From positions 1 through 55,018 of the forward strand of contig JABJQG010000063.1 of assembly GCA_018663505.1 (NCBI GenBank): DNA of 55,018 nucleotides, given 5' to 3'. The position numbers and the translations under genes are program-made. This document shows, piece after piece, positions 22,707 to 31,175 of this stretch. The notes beneath the pieces are model-generated. The model did no database searches and was not told the origin of the DNA. It worked only from the letters and a program-made list of their open reading frames with translations. How positions within the stretch are numbered: position 1 is the first letter of the stretch; each line of letters opens with the position of its first letter. This stretch comes from Pseudobdellovibrionaceae bacterium. Lineage in GTDB: Bacteria > Bdellovibrionota > Bdellovibrionia > Bdellovibrionales > UBA1609.

Positions 22707-23510
22707 TCATAAAATTCTTTTTCCCTCTTGAGCTAGCCATTTCCCAGAGTTCCACTCATGAATATCAATTTCCTCATTGTACCTTAGGTCAAAACGAAAT
22801 GTAACTCCCGGCCACCATGTATTCACAAAAATTGACCTAAAATATTTTTCCAATCCTGAAAAACAAATGCCAACAGGATCTGGGAATAATTCTAATAACT
22901 GTTTCTGAGTATACTCTGTTTCCATATCAATTTGAATTATAGTGGACATGGTATTCTTCATATGAACAAGTTCAAACTTAGGCAATCTTTTTTCTTCAAA
23001 TATTTCAATATTATTTGTAAATTCCATTTTTGTAGCAGGCAACATAAATGGCCAATCTTCACCCGTAGGATAGCTATAAAAATTACTATGAGAGCCAAGA
23101 GTATCCATTAAATTATCCCATTCTACTCTACTTATTTTATCTTCAGAAATTACTAATCCTGTATGGTCTATTTGTCCTAATCCTTTTGGTAAAAGCTTAG
23201 AAAATTGTTTTAGATTAAGGTGAGAAAAGCCATTCTTAACAATATTATCTTCAAATATGTTACTCCCAAACTCATAAAGCACAGTGCCATCGCACAAAAT
23301 AAACTTAACGCACATCTGTGAGCCATCTGAAAGTTCAAATGTAGTAAGTGGTAGTGACTCCTCTTTAAGTGTTGAATGTAAAACTATTTGCTCGCCTATA
23401 ATATCAACTTTAGAATTTTTAAAAATATCTTTAAGGAAATTGAAGTCTTCAATAGAGCTATGATTAAATCGAGGTAATGAAAACACTATTTTTTCGATTC
23501 TACTTCCCAT
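22707..23510 (-). CDS. Unknown protein in the cargo region
   Basis: 267 residues, no signal peptide or membrane segment. It looks mixed alpha/beta, with GSRIEKIVFSLPRFN at the start, LTTFELSDGSQMCVKFILCDGTVLYEFG in the first third, and tryptophan-rich pieces near the end (NTWWPGVTFRFDLRYN, HEWNSGKWLAQ). I do not recognise it. It is convergent with the GST gene, against the direction of the transfer genes, and its start overlaps the remnant at 23486. Confidence 0.6.
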   Translation of the reverse strand: MGSRIEKIVFSLPRFNHSSIEDFNFLKDIFKNSKVDIIGEQIVLHSTLKEESLPLTTFELSDGSQMCVKFILCDGTVLYEFGSNIFEDNIVKNGFSHLNLKQFSKLLPKGLGQIDHTGLVISEDKISRVEWDNLMDTLGSHSNFYSYPTGEDWPFMLPATKMEFTNNIEIFEEKRLPKFELVHMKNTMSTIIQIDMETEYTQKQLLELFPDPVGICFSGLEKYFRSIFVNTWWPGVTFRFDLRYNEEIDIHEWNSGKWLAQEGKRIL

Positions 23511-23641
23511 AAATTAATCCTTATTATGAAATACACAGCAAACAGTTGGTTCTGAGACTCATTATTTTCTATACGCATTAAATTAAAATAGCCAATAGCT
23601 TCATGATACTCACCAACATAAGAAACAAAGGTCCCTAAAGC
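23486..23641 (-). pseudogene. Remnant of a truncated gene at the cargo edge
   Basis: A frame of 51 codons reads ALGTFVSYVGEYHEAIGYFN and continues to INLWEVESKK before a stop, with plausible protein composition but no start. Upstream it meets a stop at the perfect palindrome CTTAACGTTAAG (23641-23652). Its 3' end overlaps the start of the gene at 23510, as an upstream operon partner would. It is probably a gene cut off where the cargo joins the transfer region. Confidence 0.35.
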
Positions 23642-23819
23642 TTAACGTTAAGTAAAATTATCATAATTAAAAATAATTTATTTAACATTTAGCCCCCTCA
23701 AATAGCACGTTCTTTACCTACCTTACAAAGTAAATTCAGGCAAGCCTTAGGCCTACAAATGCAAAATTGAATAAGAGTGTAAAGCTCCATTTATACAAAT
23801 ATATAAAAAGGAAAATTAT
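23511..23819. other. Junction between cargo and the virB5-like gene
   Basis: Apart from the remnant at 23486-23641 and the 12-bp palindrome at 23641-23652, this AT-rich stretch has no supported gene. A TTGAAT...TATACA pair before the ATG at 23820 is a weak promoter candidate, so the second block of transfer genes may have its own promoter. AAAAGGAAA is the ribosome binding site. Confidence 0.35.
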
Positions 23820-24530
23820 ATGTATCTACAAAAGATTAAAAATTATATTTTAATAGTCAATATAGGGTTCTTTTTAAGCTTTAGTGCTCCACAACCTACA
23901 AAAGCAGACATATGGGGTGGAGATGTAGCTGTGCTCTTCCAAATACTATCAAACGCCATTCAGCAGCTTGTACGGCTCAAAGAAATTGTAGGAACAGCTA
24001 AAAACAACCTTAATCTTGTACGCGATATTAACCGTGGCATTAACGAAGCCCTTAACTTGGCAAGAACTGTTTACCCTGACCAGAATCTTGAAATCTACAA
24101 AGATTGGAATAACTACCAACAAGCCTTTAGGAAAGCAGAGGCCATCTACGGGCATGCTGTAAATTCAAAAGATGCCGCCGCCCAAGGGCATTTAGACCGC
24201 AGTATTGTTGAGGCCATGCTTATGTTTAATAAACTCAGTAAGCACTCAAAACAAATTGATAATGTTGGTGAGAGCATTAAATCACAAAGCATGCATGTCT
24301 CCCCAAAAGGGGCTGCAAGATTAACAGCTCAGGGTATTGGAGTGGGTTTGCATGTACAGAACCAGTCCTTAAGAACCCAAGGTGCTATTTTAAAATTACA
24401 GGCTCAAAACAGTGCCATAAAAAATAAGAAAGATAAGGATGAAACTCGATTTTTTTTAGAGTCATCAAAAAAACTAAAAAGGAAAATGAAAAACCATAAC
24501 CCACAATATAAAACTCCGAGGTTTAGATGA
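23820..24530 (+). CDS. VirB5/TrbJ-like secretion protein
   Basis: 236 residues with a signal segment (about residues 10-29, ending PTKA-D). The mature part is a long helical region: VAVLFQILSNAIQQLVRLKEIVGTAKNNLNLV is the TrbJ/VirB5 layout seen in many elements. The C-terminal third is basic. These proteins act in the periplasm at the pilus base or tip. Its stop overlaps the next start (ATGA). The assignment rests on the helical pattern and gene order. Confidence 0.65.
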   Translation: MYLQKIKNYILIVNIGFFLSFSAPQPTKADIWGGDVAVLFQILSNAIQQLVRLKEIVGTAKNNLNLVRDINRGINEALNLARTVYPDQNLEIYKDWNNYQQAFRKAEAIYGHAVNSKDAAAQGHLDRSIVEAMLMFNKLSKHSKQIDNVGESIKSQSMHVSPKGAARLTAQGIGVGLHVQNQSLRTQGAILKLQAQNSAIKNKKDKDETRFFLESSKKLKRKMKNHNPQYKTPRFR

Positions 24531-25585
24531 ATGATTTTAGCTGGCTCTCACAAGAGGCCCAAAGTATCCATTTAATATTTGAAAATATATTCTATGCACT
24601 CATGGGCGCACTTTTAGCCATAGGCATATTTTTGGAGTATTTCAAACTCTCCGTGGGTGGTCTACCAGCATTTGGCCCCTTGATTGGCAGATGCTTTATT
24701 GCTGCCTTAATGCTGGTGTCTTTCCCTGAGTTTTTAAACCTATTGGGTGATCTTACAGACACGGTTTCCTTAAGAATCGGTGAACTTAATGAGTTTAAGC
24801 TGGTTCTTGCAAAAATGAGTGAACGGCTTGATGCACTTTCTTGGTCATGGACCTCGGTGAAACAAATGTCCATTGTGGTAATCTCGTTTTTATCATTTTT
24901 TACCTTGTATATTTCGGTGTATATCTCTGAGGCCATATATTTTTATGCCTGGACACTGCTTTATATATTCTCCCCCATATGCTTTGCTCTTTATGTGTTA
25001 CCACAGACCGAAAAAGCAGCTAAGGGTGTGTACAGCTCACTTTTTAAAGTGGCCTCATGGAAAATCATATGGGCTGTGCTCGCCACACTACTATGGAGTG
25101 CCGCTCTTATAGATTTAGAAAAACTAGGACCAGAAGTAGATTTTTTAACTGTAATTTTATTTAACCTAATGCTAGCAGGGTCTTTGTTATTTACTCCATT
25201 AATATCAAGTATGTTATTTTCAGGAGGCTTTGCCCATGCCGCAGCCAAAGTGGGAGGGGCCGCAGTAGGTGGCGCCATGTACGGGGCTTCAAAGCTTATG
25301 GCAACAACCCCTATGAAGAAAATGAGCAGCAATATCAGAGGGCTTCCAAGAAATAGTTTTGAATCCATGCGTAGTGCCAATCGTATGCGCCAAGACAACC
25401 AGGCTATTAAAGAAAATCCTGGGCTAACCCGAACTCCAGAAAAGCTCCCCAGCTATAAAGCAGAACAGAAAAAGCAAAATAAGCAATACGCGAAGATGGA
25501 CAAGGCAGCTATTCGCAAATCACCTTATTTGAAACATATGCCTGGGAAGTTGCCTAGTAATCAAATAAAAAATAGGCAGGTATAA
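24527..25585 (+). CDS. VirB6/TrbL-like polytopic membrane protein
   Basis: 352 residues with about six hydrophobic segments in residues 15-235, then a small-residue stretch (HAAAKVGGAAVGGAMYGASK) and a basic hydrophilic tail of about 90 residues. This is the VirB6/TrbL pattern of an inner-membrane channel part followed by a variable tail. It overlaps the virB5-like gene by 4 bases. The first ATG is used. Confidence 0.75.
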   Translation: MNDFSWLSQEAQSIHLIFENIFYALMGALLAIGIFLEYFKLSVGGLPAFGPLIGRCFIAALMLVSFPEFLNLLGDLTDTVSLRIGELNEFKLVLAKMSERLDALSWSWTSVKQMSIVVISFLSFFTLYISVYISEAIYFYAWTLLYIFSPICFALYVLPQTEKAAKGVYSSLFKVASWKIIWAVLATLLWSAALIDLEKLGPEVDFLTVILFNLMLAGSLLFTPLISSMLFSGGFAHAAAKVGGAAVGGAMYGASKLMATTPMKKMSSNIRGLPRNSFESMRSANRMRQDNQAIKENPGLTRTPEKLPSYKAEQKKQNKQYAKMDKAAIRKSPYLKHMPGKLPSNQIKNRQV

Positions 25586-25625
25586 ATTGTATGTCGGAGT
25601 GTGTAGATTATTTTGTGTAAATGAA

Positions 25626-26987
25626 CTATTTTACAGGCTCAAAACTTTTCCAATCAGACAAGCCTTCATTATACTTCCACCATTTCCCATTTGCTTTGAA
25701 TTTAACTATATTAGAATAATAACCATACTGCTTTGAAGATTTCTCCTCTGTTATATATTTTTCAATATTAGAGTATTTTTTCCTGTCTATAATAAAGAAA
25801 CCCTTTGAAGTTGAAAAGCTCAAGGGCATCATAATCCAACCATAGTTTTTCAAATAACGTATACTACTATCAAGATAGTCACTTTCTTCAAAATAAACAT
25901 CCTTGCTTTGAGTAGTAGTAGTAACCTTCCCATCATTTCCGGGAAATAACAAAATTGCGTTATTAGCTAAGTCTCCAATATCAGGATAGAATCTTCTTAA
26001 ATAAATATCTTTTGAACTTGAAATAGTTTTTATACTCCATAATCTCTGACTATCAAGAACTCTAAAATTAAGCTTAAAAGATGAACTCTCACAGCGTATA
26101 AGCTCTATTGAGTTTATACTTCCATATTCATTATACCCAATACTACCAGTGTATTCCCCTTTGCCGCCACGTCGGCCCGTTAGAGCTGCATCTAAGCAAG
26201 TAATTCCTGGTGCAACCAACTTTGAGTTTAATAGTTCTGTAATAGTTAATCCTTTAGGCAGCCCGTTTGACCATAACTCTATTTGGCCATCCCACTTGCA
26301 GCCACCCCTGCTACACCGAGACTTACCATTACTCGCAACGCCACCACCACCAAATTCCACAAAAGTAAAAGGCATTTGCACCACAATTCTAAAATATGTA
26401 AGCATATCTAATTTTCCACCCATTAAAAATCCTGTAAAATAACGTGTGGGGATAGAATTAATATGTTTTGCTGCTATGGCTTCACGATATACTATTTCAT
26501 GCAACACTAAAGCGGCCTGTTCTTGGGCTTTCATTTTATTCCAATATTTATTATCAATTTCATACCGCTTCACCCCTGGGAAAAGTTCATCGTCAGCTCT
26601 TTGGAGGGCTACTTGCTGAGGCTTACACCCTTCTGGTAAAACCACATTTCCATGATCTGGAATATCTGGGATACTCACGTTATCAGAAAAATTAGCTTCA
26701 GATTTAAATTTATCTAACCAAGAAGTATATAGCGCTACTCTTTTTGGTGCAATATCTTGCCATCGGGACAACTGATCTAAAACTAGCTGGTGCCAACTAC
26801 TACTTTTCCCCCATATTGGTTGCATGCCATAGCGGCTAGCCTCATAACTATCAAGCATTTTTAAGTGATGAGCTGAGCCAGTATTATTACAAACAAGAAT
26901 ATCCCCACCGTTTCCCTTTCTGTCTATTTGTGCAAATACAGAAATTGAAAAAATAACTGGTAGTAGAATTAAGGTTAATAATTTCAT
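25626..26987 (-). CDS. Secreted protein paired with a TIGR02147-type regulator
   Basis: 453 residues with a signal peptide ending near VFAQ. The mature start IDRKGNGGDILVCNN is a pattern I associate with a family of exported Bdellovibrio proteins. A helical part follows (QAALVLHEIVYREAIAAKH, with a HEIVYR that is not a zinc motif), then a glycine-rich FVEFGGGGVASNGK and a beta-rich second half. Function unknown. It lies on the minus strand, overlapping the regulator gene by 4 bases, and interrupts the transfer genes. Confidence 0.6.
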   Translation of the reverse strand: MKLLTLILLPVIFSISVFAQIDRKGNGGDILVCNNTGSAHHLKMLDSYEASRYGMQPIWGKSSSWHQLVLDQLSRWQDIAPKRVALYTSWLDKFKSEANFSDNVSIPDIPDHGNVVLPEGCKPQQVALQRADDELFPGVKRYEIDNKYWNKMKAQEQAALVLHEIVYREAIAAKHINSIPTRYFTGFLMGGKLDMLTYFRIVVQMPFTFVEFGGGGVASNGKSRCSRGGCKWDGQIELWSNGLPKGLTITELLNSKLVAPGITCLDAALTGRRGGKGEYTGSIGYNEYGSINSIELIRCESSSFKLNFRVLDSQRLWSIKTISSSKDIYLRRFYPDIGDLANNAILLFPGNDGKVTTTTQSKDVYFEESDYLDSSIRYLKNYGWIMMPLSFSTSKGFFIIDRKKYSNIEKYITEEKSSKQYGYYSNIVKFKANGKWWKYNEGLSDWKSFEPVK

Positions 26988-27763
26988 AGGTTGTCCTTTG
27001 TTACTGGAAATAATTGGCTACTAAATACATAAACTTCTTTTTGTGGCCCTTTACTCATTAAAGTATAGAGCTTTTCTTGAAACTCCCTGACTAGGGCTTT
27101 TGCTTCAGGTAATTTAGCTGGGTCTACAGAAATTGTGATTGAGCTATAATCACGCTTATTCACATCAACTTGAATAAGTTTGTCTTTAGCTAGATTTAGG
27201 GTTTCTTCATGAGATTTTTGAAGAGCTTTTGATTCTACATCTTCACTTGTTTCAATAGAGCTTGTAATGCGCTTAAAAATGCCTTTACTATTTTTTTTGA
27301 TAAATTTCAATTTTATCAAATCATCAATAACAACTTCTGACCTTAAATTGGATATTCCAAGCTTTTTAGAAATCCAATTTATATCTGATTTAAAATCATC
27401 TAACTTTAAAAGTTGTAAAAAAGCAAAATATTCCCATTGAGAAATAACTTGATAGTAAATTTCATCAAGAATATATTTTTTAGATTCTTCCTTTACCTCT
27501 ATATCATCAAGGTTCATTTTTTTTCTTAAAGTACTATTAATAAAAAGAGCTGATTCAGTGGGTCCAAGATTTAGAGATTCAGAAATTTTTTGTGCCCTAT
27601 GTGGAGGTAGGTTTCTTTTTTTCTTTAACACAGCACTTAAGTTTGAAGAGTCAATTCCCAAATCTTTTGCAAAAGCTCGAAGTGAATAATGTGAGTTTAG
27701 CTTTTGACGAGAAGCTAGTTCACTTTTCAATTTAGAAAGATAAAAAATTTCATTTATTTCCAT
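26984..27763 (-). CDS. TIGR02147/DUF4423-type transcription regulator
   Basis: About 259 residues. An N-terminal helix-turn-helix reads YSLRAFAKDLGIDSSNLSAVLKKKRNLPPHRAQKISESL. A conserved helical body follows (KYILDEIYYQVISQWEYFAFLQLL) and a C-terminal ITISVDPAKLPEAKALVREFQEKLY. This layout belongs to the TIGR02147 group, common in Bdellovibrio and Fibrobacter. I prefer MEINEIF (27763) as the start. It forms an operon with the secreted protein downstream and is divergent from the VirB8-like gene. Confidence 0.75.
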   Translation of the reverse strand: MEINEIFYLSKLKSELASRQKLNSHYSLRAFAKDLGIDSSNLSAVLKKKRNLPPHRAQKISESLNLGPTESALFINSTLRKKMNLDDIEVKEESKKYILDEIYYQVISQWEYFAFLQLLKLDDFKSDINWISKKLGISNLRSEVVIDDLIKLKFIKKNSKGIFKRITSSIETSEDVESKALQKSHEETLNLAKDKLIQVDVNKRDYSSITISVDPAKLPEAKALVREFQEKLYTLMSKGPQKEVYVFSSQLFPVTKDNL

Positions 27764-27814
27764 ACAACAATCTATAGCAAAGCATATTAAAAGGATCAAC
27801 CTATTTGACTACAA

Positions 27815-27840
27815 AGTGCGCCAATCCGTTGGCGCACTTA
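27815..27840. promoter_or_regulatory. Strong inverted repeat between divergent genes
   Basis: AAGTGCGCCAA, TCCG, TTGGCGCACTT: a perfect 11-bp stem with a 4-base loop, GC-rich for this region, 72 bases before the VirB8-like ATG. No U-run follows on either strand, so an operator or leader hairpin is more likely than a simple terminator. Confidence 0.5.
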
Positions 27841-27911
27841 ACTTGCCTAAAAAATCTAATAATTTTAAGTCTATTTCTTTAAACCAACACCTAAACCGAA
27901 AGGAACCACCC

Positions 27912-28457
27912 ATGAAATTCACTCATGCCTGGGCGAATATCGCCAAAGAAAATCTAAACCTTAAAGCCGCTTTATTTATCACCTCAGCCTGTGTTTTATT
28001 ACTCGGCTTTGCCACGGCTCGATTAGCTTTAAAAGAACCGCTTGTTATAGAGCGAAGCTGTTACTCAAAAAATATCTCTTTAGCAAATAGTAAACCCAAC
28101 CTTAATGAAATGAATGTCTTTATAGAAATAGCCTTAGAGCAAAGGTTTAATTCTGAAACTGTAATCACTGAAGGCTACCTATCCTTAGAAGAAAAAAATA
28201 ATAAAAAGTCTGAGCAAAGCGTATTAGAAAAAAAATCTATCTCTCAGTTTTTGATTGTAAGAAAAATTGATTATTTAAATAGTGAGGTCATTGTTGAGGC
28301 TGACAGGCTTTATTCTGTGCAAAAGGTGCGATCTAGCTTTCCTATAAAGCTTAAACTAAAACTTGAATCAAAAACTCGTACCGCCACAAACCCCTATGGT
28401 TTGATTTTAGTTAAAACCCAAGAAATTAAAAAAAGGAGTGAGAATGTCAAAAAATAA
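27912..28457 (+). CDS. VirB8/TraE-like inner-membrane protein
   Basis: About 181 residues from the ATG at 27912, with AAAGGAACC upstream. A short cytosolic start is followed by one membrane helix (AALFITSACVLLLGFATA), then a periplasmic domain with MNVFIEIALEQRFNSETV and late strands, as in TraE/VirB8. It would bridge the inner membrane and periplasm in the secretion complex. The family call rests on topology, size and position before the VirB9- and VirB10-like genes. Confidence 0.65.
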   Translation: MKFTHAWANIAKENLNLKAALFITSACVLLLGFATARLALKEPLVIERSCYSKNISLANSKPNLNEMNVFIEIALEQRFNSETVITEGYLSLEEKNNKKSEQSVLEKKSISQFLIVRKIDYLNSEVIVEADRLYSVQKVRSSFPIKLKLKLESKTRTATNPYGLILVKTQEIKKRSENVKK

Positions 28458-28827
28458 ATGGGCATGGATAAATTGTTTTATAATCCTGCTCTTATTTACC
28501 AGTGAGGCTTATTCAAAAGCCCGATATGTGTTTTGCCCACAGAAATACCCCGCTGTTATTAGAGTGCCCTTTGCTAATGTAATGGTTATGGAGTTTCCTG
28601 AAAAGCCAAAACATTCTTTAGCTGGGCGAAACAGCTTTGATTTTCAATATATTGGAAATGACATTGGCATTAAAGCATTAACGGCTGGTGGTCATGCCAA
28701 CCTGTTTATTTATCTTGGTAAAAAGCGATGTGCTTTTAAGCTTGTAACCACAAAATCAAGGGCTGATGACATTGTGGTAATTAAATATTCAAAAGAAAAA
28801 AATATTGAGGTGAACTATGTCCAGTGA
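28444..28827 (+). CDS. Short VirB9/TraK-like periplasmic protein
   Basis: About 127 residues from the ATG at 28444, with AAGGAG just upstream. A signal peptide ends at EAYS-KA. The beta-rich mature part starts YVFCPQKYPAVIRVPFANVMVMEFPE and lacks the C-terminal domain of full VirB9. It overlaps both the upstream gene (14 bases) and the VirB10 gene (11 bases). The role is inferred from gene order. Confidence 0.55.
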   Translation: MSKNKWAWINCFIILLLFTSEAYSKARYVFCPQKYPAVIRVPFANVMVMEFPEKPKHSLAGRNSFDFQYIGNDIGIKALTAGGHANLFIYLGKKRCAFKLVTTKSRADDIVVIKYSKEKNIEVNYVQ

Positions 28828-29680
28828 TGAGGTGGAGATTATTCGTGACAAAGGTTATAAAACTCAATGGGCAAAAGGGCTTTTTTACCGTAAAGAAGGT
28901 AATAAGTTCGTATTTAAATCTGAAAAACTAAAAGGTGCTCTAATAGTTATTTCAGTTTTAGGGCTTTGTGTTTTAGTTTTACAAGATAATGGCACCCAGA
29001 CGAAAAAAGACACTAGTATTCAGGGGGCTAGTAATATCTCAGGTTATGCTGCTCCAATAGTTATTGATCTTTATAACGAAATTAAAGCCAAAGCTAAGGT
29101 TAAAAAAAGGGTTTATAAAGTAGAGCGTCTTTCTTTGGTATCCAGGAAAGGATATTTAGATATTCCACTTGGCAGTCAGGCAAGGGCTCGGTTAATGACA
29201 GGGGCTTCAAATGGTCCTGTGAAGGCTCAACTATTAGAAGACCTAGAGTATAGTGGTGAAGTTTTTATCAAAGAAGGAACTATTCTTTGGGGTAAGGGCA
29301 CATCAACCACTGAACGTTTAATGGTGAGCTTTTCAAAATATGTGGGTGTATCTGGCCAGGCCATAAATGTAAGTGCTAATGCATATGACAACAGTGATCA
29401 AATAATAGGGCTAAAAGGTTCTGCCATTGGACGTATGTCAAAAAAAATTATGGCAGGTGCGGGAATAGGTGTGGCAAGTGCCTTAAAGACTATGCAAAAA
29501 GCTGAAAACCTAGGTGGCATAGCTGTTGTTAAACCCTCTTTAGAAAATGCTCTTTTAAATGGGGCCGCTGATGCCACTTTAAGTATCGCCGAGCAAGAGT
29601 TTGAAGAACTTAAAAATAAGCAAACCATTATTGAGGTGAAAAAAGGTACAGAGATCTTAGTGGTCTTTGGAAAGGAATAA
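28817..29680 (+). CDS. virB10: VirB10-type scaffold protein
   Basis: 287 residues. One membrane helix (ALIVISVLGLCVLVL, about residues 35-50) follows a cytosolic start. The C-terminal domain has the VirB10/TrbI features: IPLGSQARARLMTGASNG, VFIKEGTILWGKG, then a small-residue helical antenna region AGAGIGVASAL and EVKKGTEILVVF at the end. It spans from the inner to the outer membrane and gates the channel. It is shorter than typical VirB10 (about 380 residues), mostly in the proline-rich linker. Confidence 0.8.
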   Translation: MSSDEVEIIRDKGYKTQWAKGLFYRKEGNKFVFKSEKLKGALIVISVLGLCVLVLQDNGTQTKKDTSIQGASNISGYAAPIVIDLYNEIKAKAKVKKRVYKVERLSLVSRKGYLDIPLGSQARARLMTGASNGPVKAQLLEDLEYSGEVFIKEGTILWGKGTSTTERLMVSFSKYVGVSGQAINVSANAYDNSDQIIGLKGSAIGRMSKKIMAGAGIGVASALKTMQKAENLGGIAVVKPSLENALLNGAADATLSIAEQEFEELKNKQTIIEVKKGTEILVVFGKE

Positions 29681-29684
29681 TAAA

Positions 29685-31154
29685 ATGGCAAGTAAAAAAA
29701 ATAAATCAAATCTAGACCAAGTAGACTTGGCAAAACTTTTTAAAAATCTAAATTTAATTTTTATCCAGCCCTTTGTTGAAATCTTTCATGGGTTATATTC
29801 AAAAAGACTGCCCTTGTATTTATGCTTAAGTGTAAGTTGTTTTTTGCAAGTAATTTACTTTTTAGGAATCGACTACCTCATTATAGATTACTTTGGTATG
29901 GCAGCTCTTTACCCCATGGGTTCATTTCATTTTTTCTATAAGCTATTTCTAGTTGTTTGGTCTCCATTTTTAATCTGGGGTTTTGTGCAGGTAGGCTTAA
30001 AGCTAAGACTAATTAAAAGGCTTACAGAGGTGTTTTTAAATGCAGGGTTAAAAAGCGCAACTAGCAAATTGCCAGCCTTTATTTTTGATAAGCCAGTGGA
30101 TAATTACACGCGTCGTCTAAGAGTTGCAAAAAATGGTCAAAGCTTAAAATCCTTTGAGGGAGCTAAGGATTCTTTAGAAAGTGGACTTCAAGTTTACATT
30201 GATGAATTTAGCGAAGACCGTAGAAACAATACGGTGGATATTGTTTATTCCCATAAACAGCTTGAAGAACATTTTGATATTAAAGATTTTCAAGAAGTGC
30301 ATAAAAACTCATTTTTAATTGGCAAAGGTCGATCAAAAGTGCTTTATGGCGATCTTGCCGATACCCCCCATTTATTAGTGGCTGGTCAAACAGGTATGGG
30401 GAAATCCACTTTTTTAAGGCAGTTTATTACATCTCTATATTTAAATAATAAAAACTACTCCTTTGATTTAATAGATCTTAAAGAGGGGTTGGAGTTTCAG
30501 ATTTTTGATAAACTGCCTAGAGTTCAAGTGCAGTCAGATGTGGGATCATCTATTAACATATTAAAAAAGCTAGCAACCAAAACCATTAAAGAGCGTTCAG
30601 AGCTATTAAAATTAAATAGCTGCAAGGATATTGATAGCTTTTTAAAAATTCCAAAAAATACAAGAACGTACCCAGAAGGTGTGAGTCAAAATATTAAATT
30701 GGATCGTCATGTGGTGGTTGTGGATGAAGCCTTTGATCTATTTATGGCAGGCCCCTACGCTGATGCCAGTTCTGTTAAAAACTCAAGGCAATATGCTTCA
30801 AAAATTGCAGCTCAAGGTCGTGCAGTTGGCGTGCATATCGTAATCGCTACCCAAAGGCCAGATCGGTTTGCAGTTGACCCTCAAACAAAAGCCAACCTCA
30901 CTGGTAAGTTGTGCTTTAGAGTGCCCAACATTGCCACAAGCATGACAGTAATGGATAGCCGTAGAGCTTTAGACCTCCCCAATATAAAGGGCCGTGCCGT
31001 TTGGCAAAACAGTTCTGAAAGCTTTGAAGTGCAAACACCATTTTTTGGTGAAGATCAGGCCATGGAGATTTTGAAATCTAGCTATATAAATCAAAAAAAA
31101 GAGAAAAACAACTCAGAAAGATCAAGTGATGAAATCCAAGGTGAGGAATTCTAA
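29685..31154 (+). CDS. FtsK/SpoIIIE-type coupling ATPase
   Basis: About 489 residues from the ATG at 29685. Two membrane helices (about 38-58 and 78-98) precede the motor domain. Walker A is GQTGMGKSTFLRQF near residue 233, Walker B HVVVVDEAFDLF near 341, then GRAVGVHIVIATQRPD, the FtsK/HerA sensor pattern. It should deliver DNA to the secretion channel, as TcpA proteins do in Tn916-type elements. This is not the VirD4/TraG-type coupler normally found with a VirB system. Confidence 0.88.
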   Translation: MASKKNKSNLDQVDLAKLFKNLNLIFIQPFVEIFHGLYSKRLPLYLCLSVSCFLQVIYFLGIDYLIIDYFGMAALYPMGSFHFFYKLFLVVWSPFLIWGFVQVGLKLRLIKRLTEVFLNAGLKSATSKLPAFIFDKPVDNYTRRLRVAKNGQSLKSFEGAKDSLESGLQVYIDEFSEDRRNNTVDIVYSHKQLEEHFDIKDFQEVHKNSFLIGKGRSKVLYGDLADTPHLLVAGQTGMGKSTFLRQFITSLYLNNKNYSFDLIDLKEGLEFQIFDKLPRVQVQSDVGSSINILKKLATKTIKERSELLKLNSCKDIDSFLKIPKNTRTYPEGVSQNIKLDRHVVVVDEAFDLFMAGPYADASSVKNSRQYASKIAAQGRAVGVHIVIATQRPDRFAVDPQTKANLTGKLCFRVPNIATSMTVMDSRRALDLPNIKGRAVWQNSSESFEVQTPFFGEDQAMEILKSSYINQKKEKNNSERSSDEIQGEEF

Positions 31155-31175
31155 TAAAGAGAGGATGTATTTTAA

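Noticed and set aside
26149-26695. Plus-strand ORFs opposite the secreted-protein gene
   Set aside because: They have no start signals and biased composition, as expected from shadows of the minus-strand gene.
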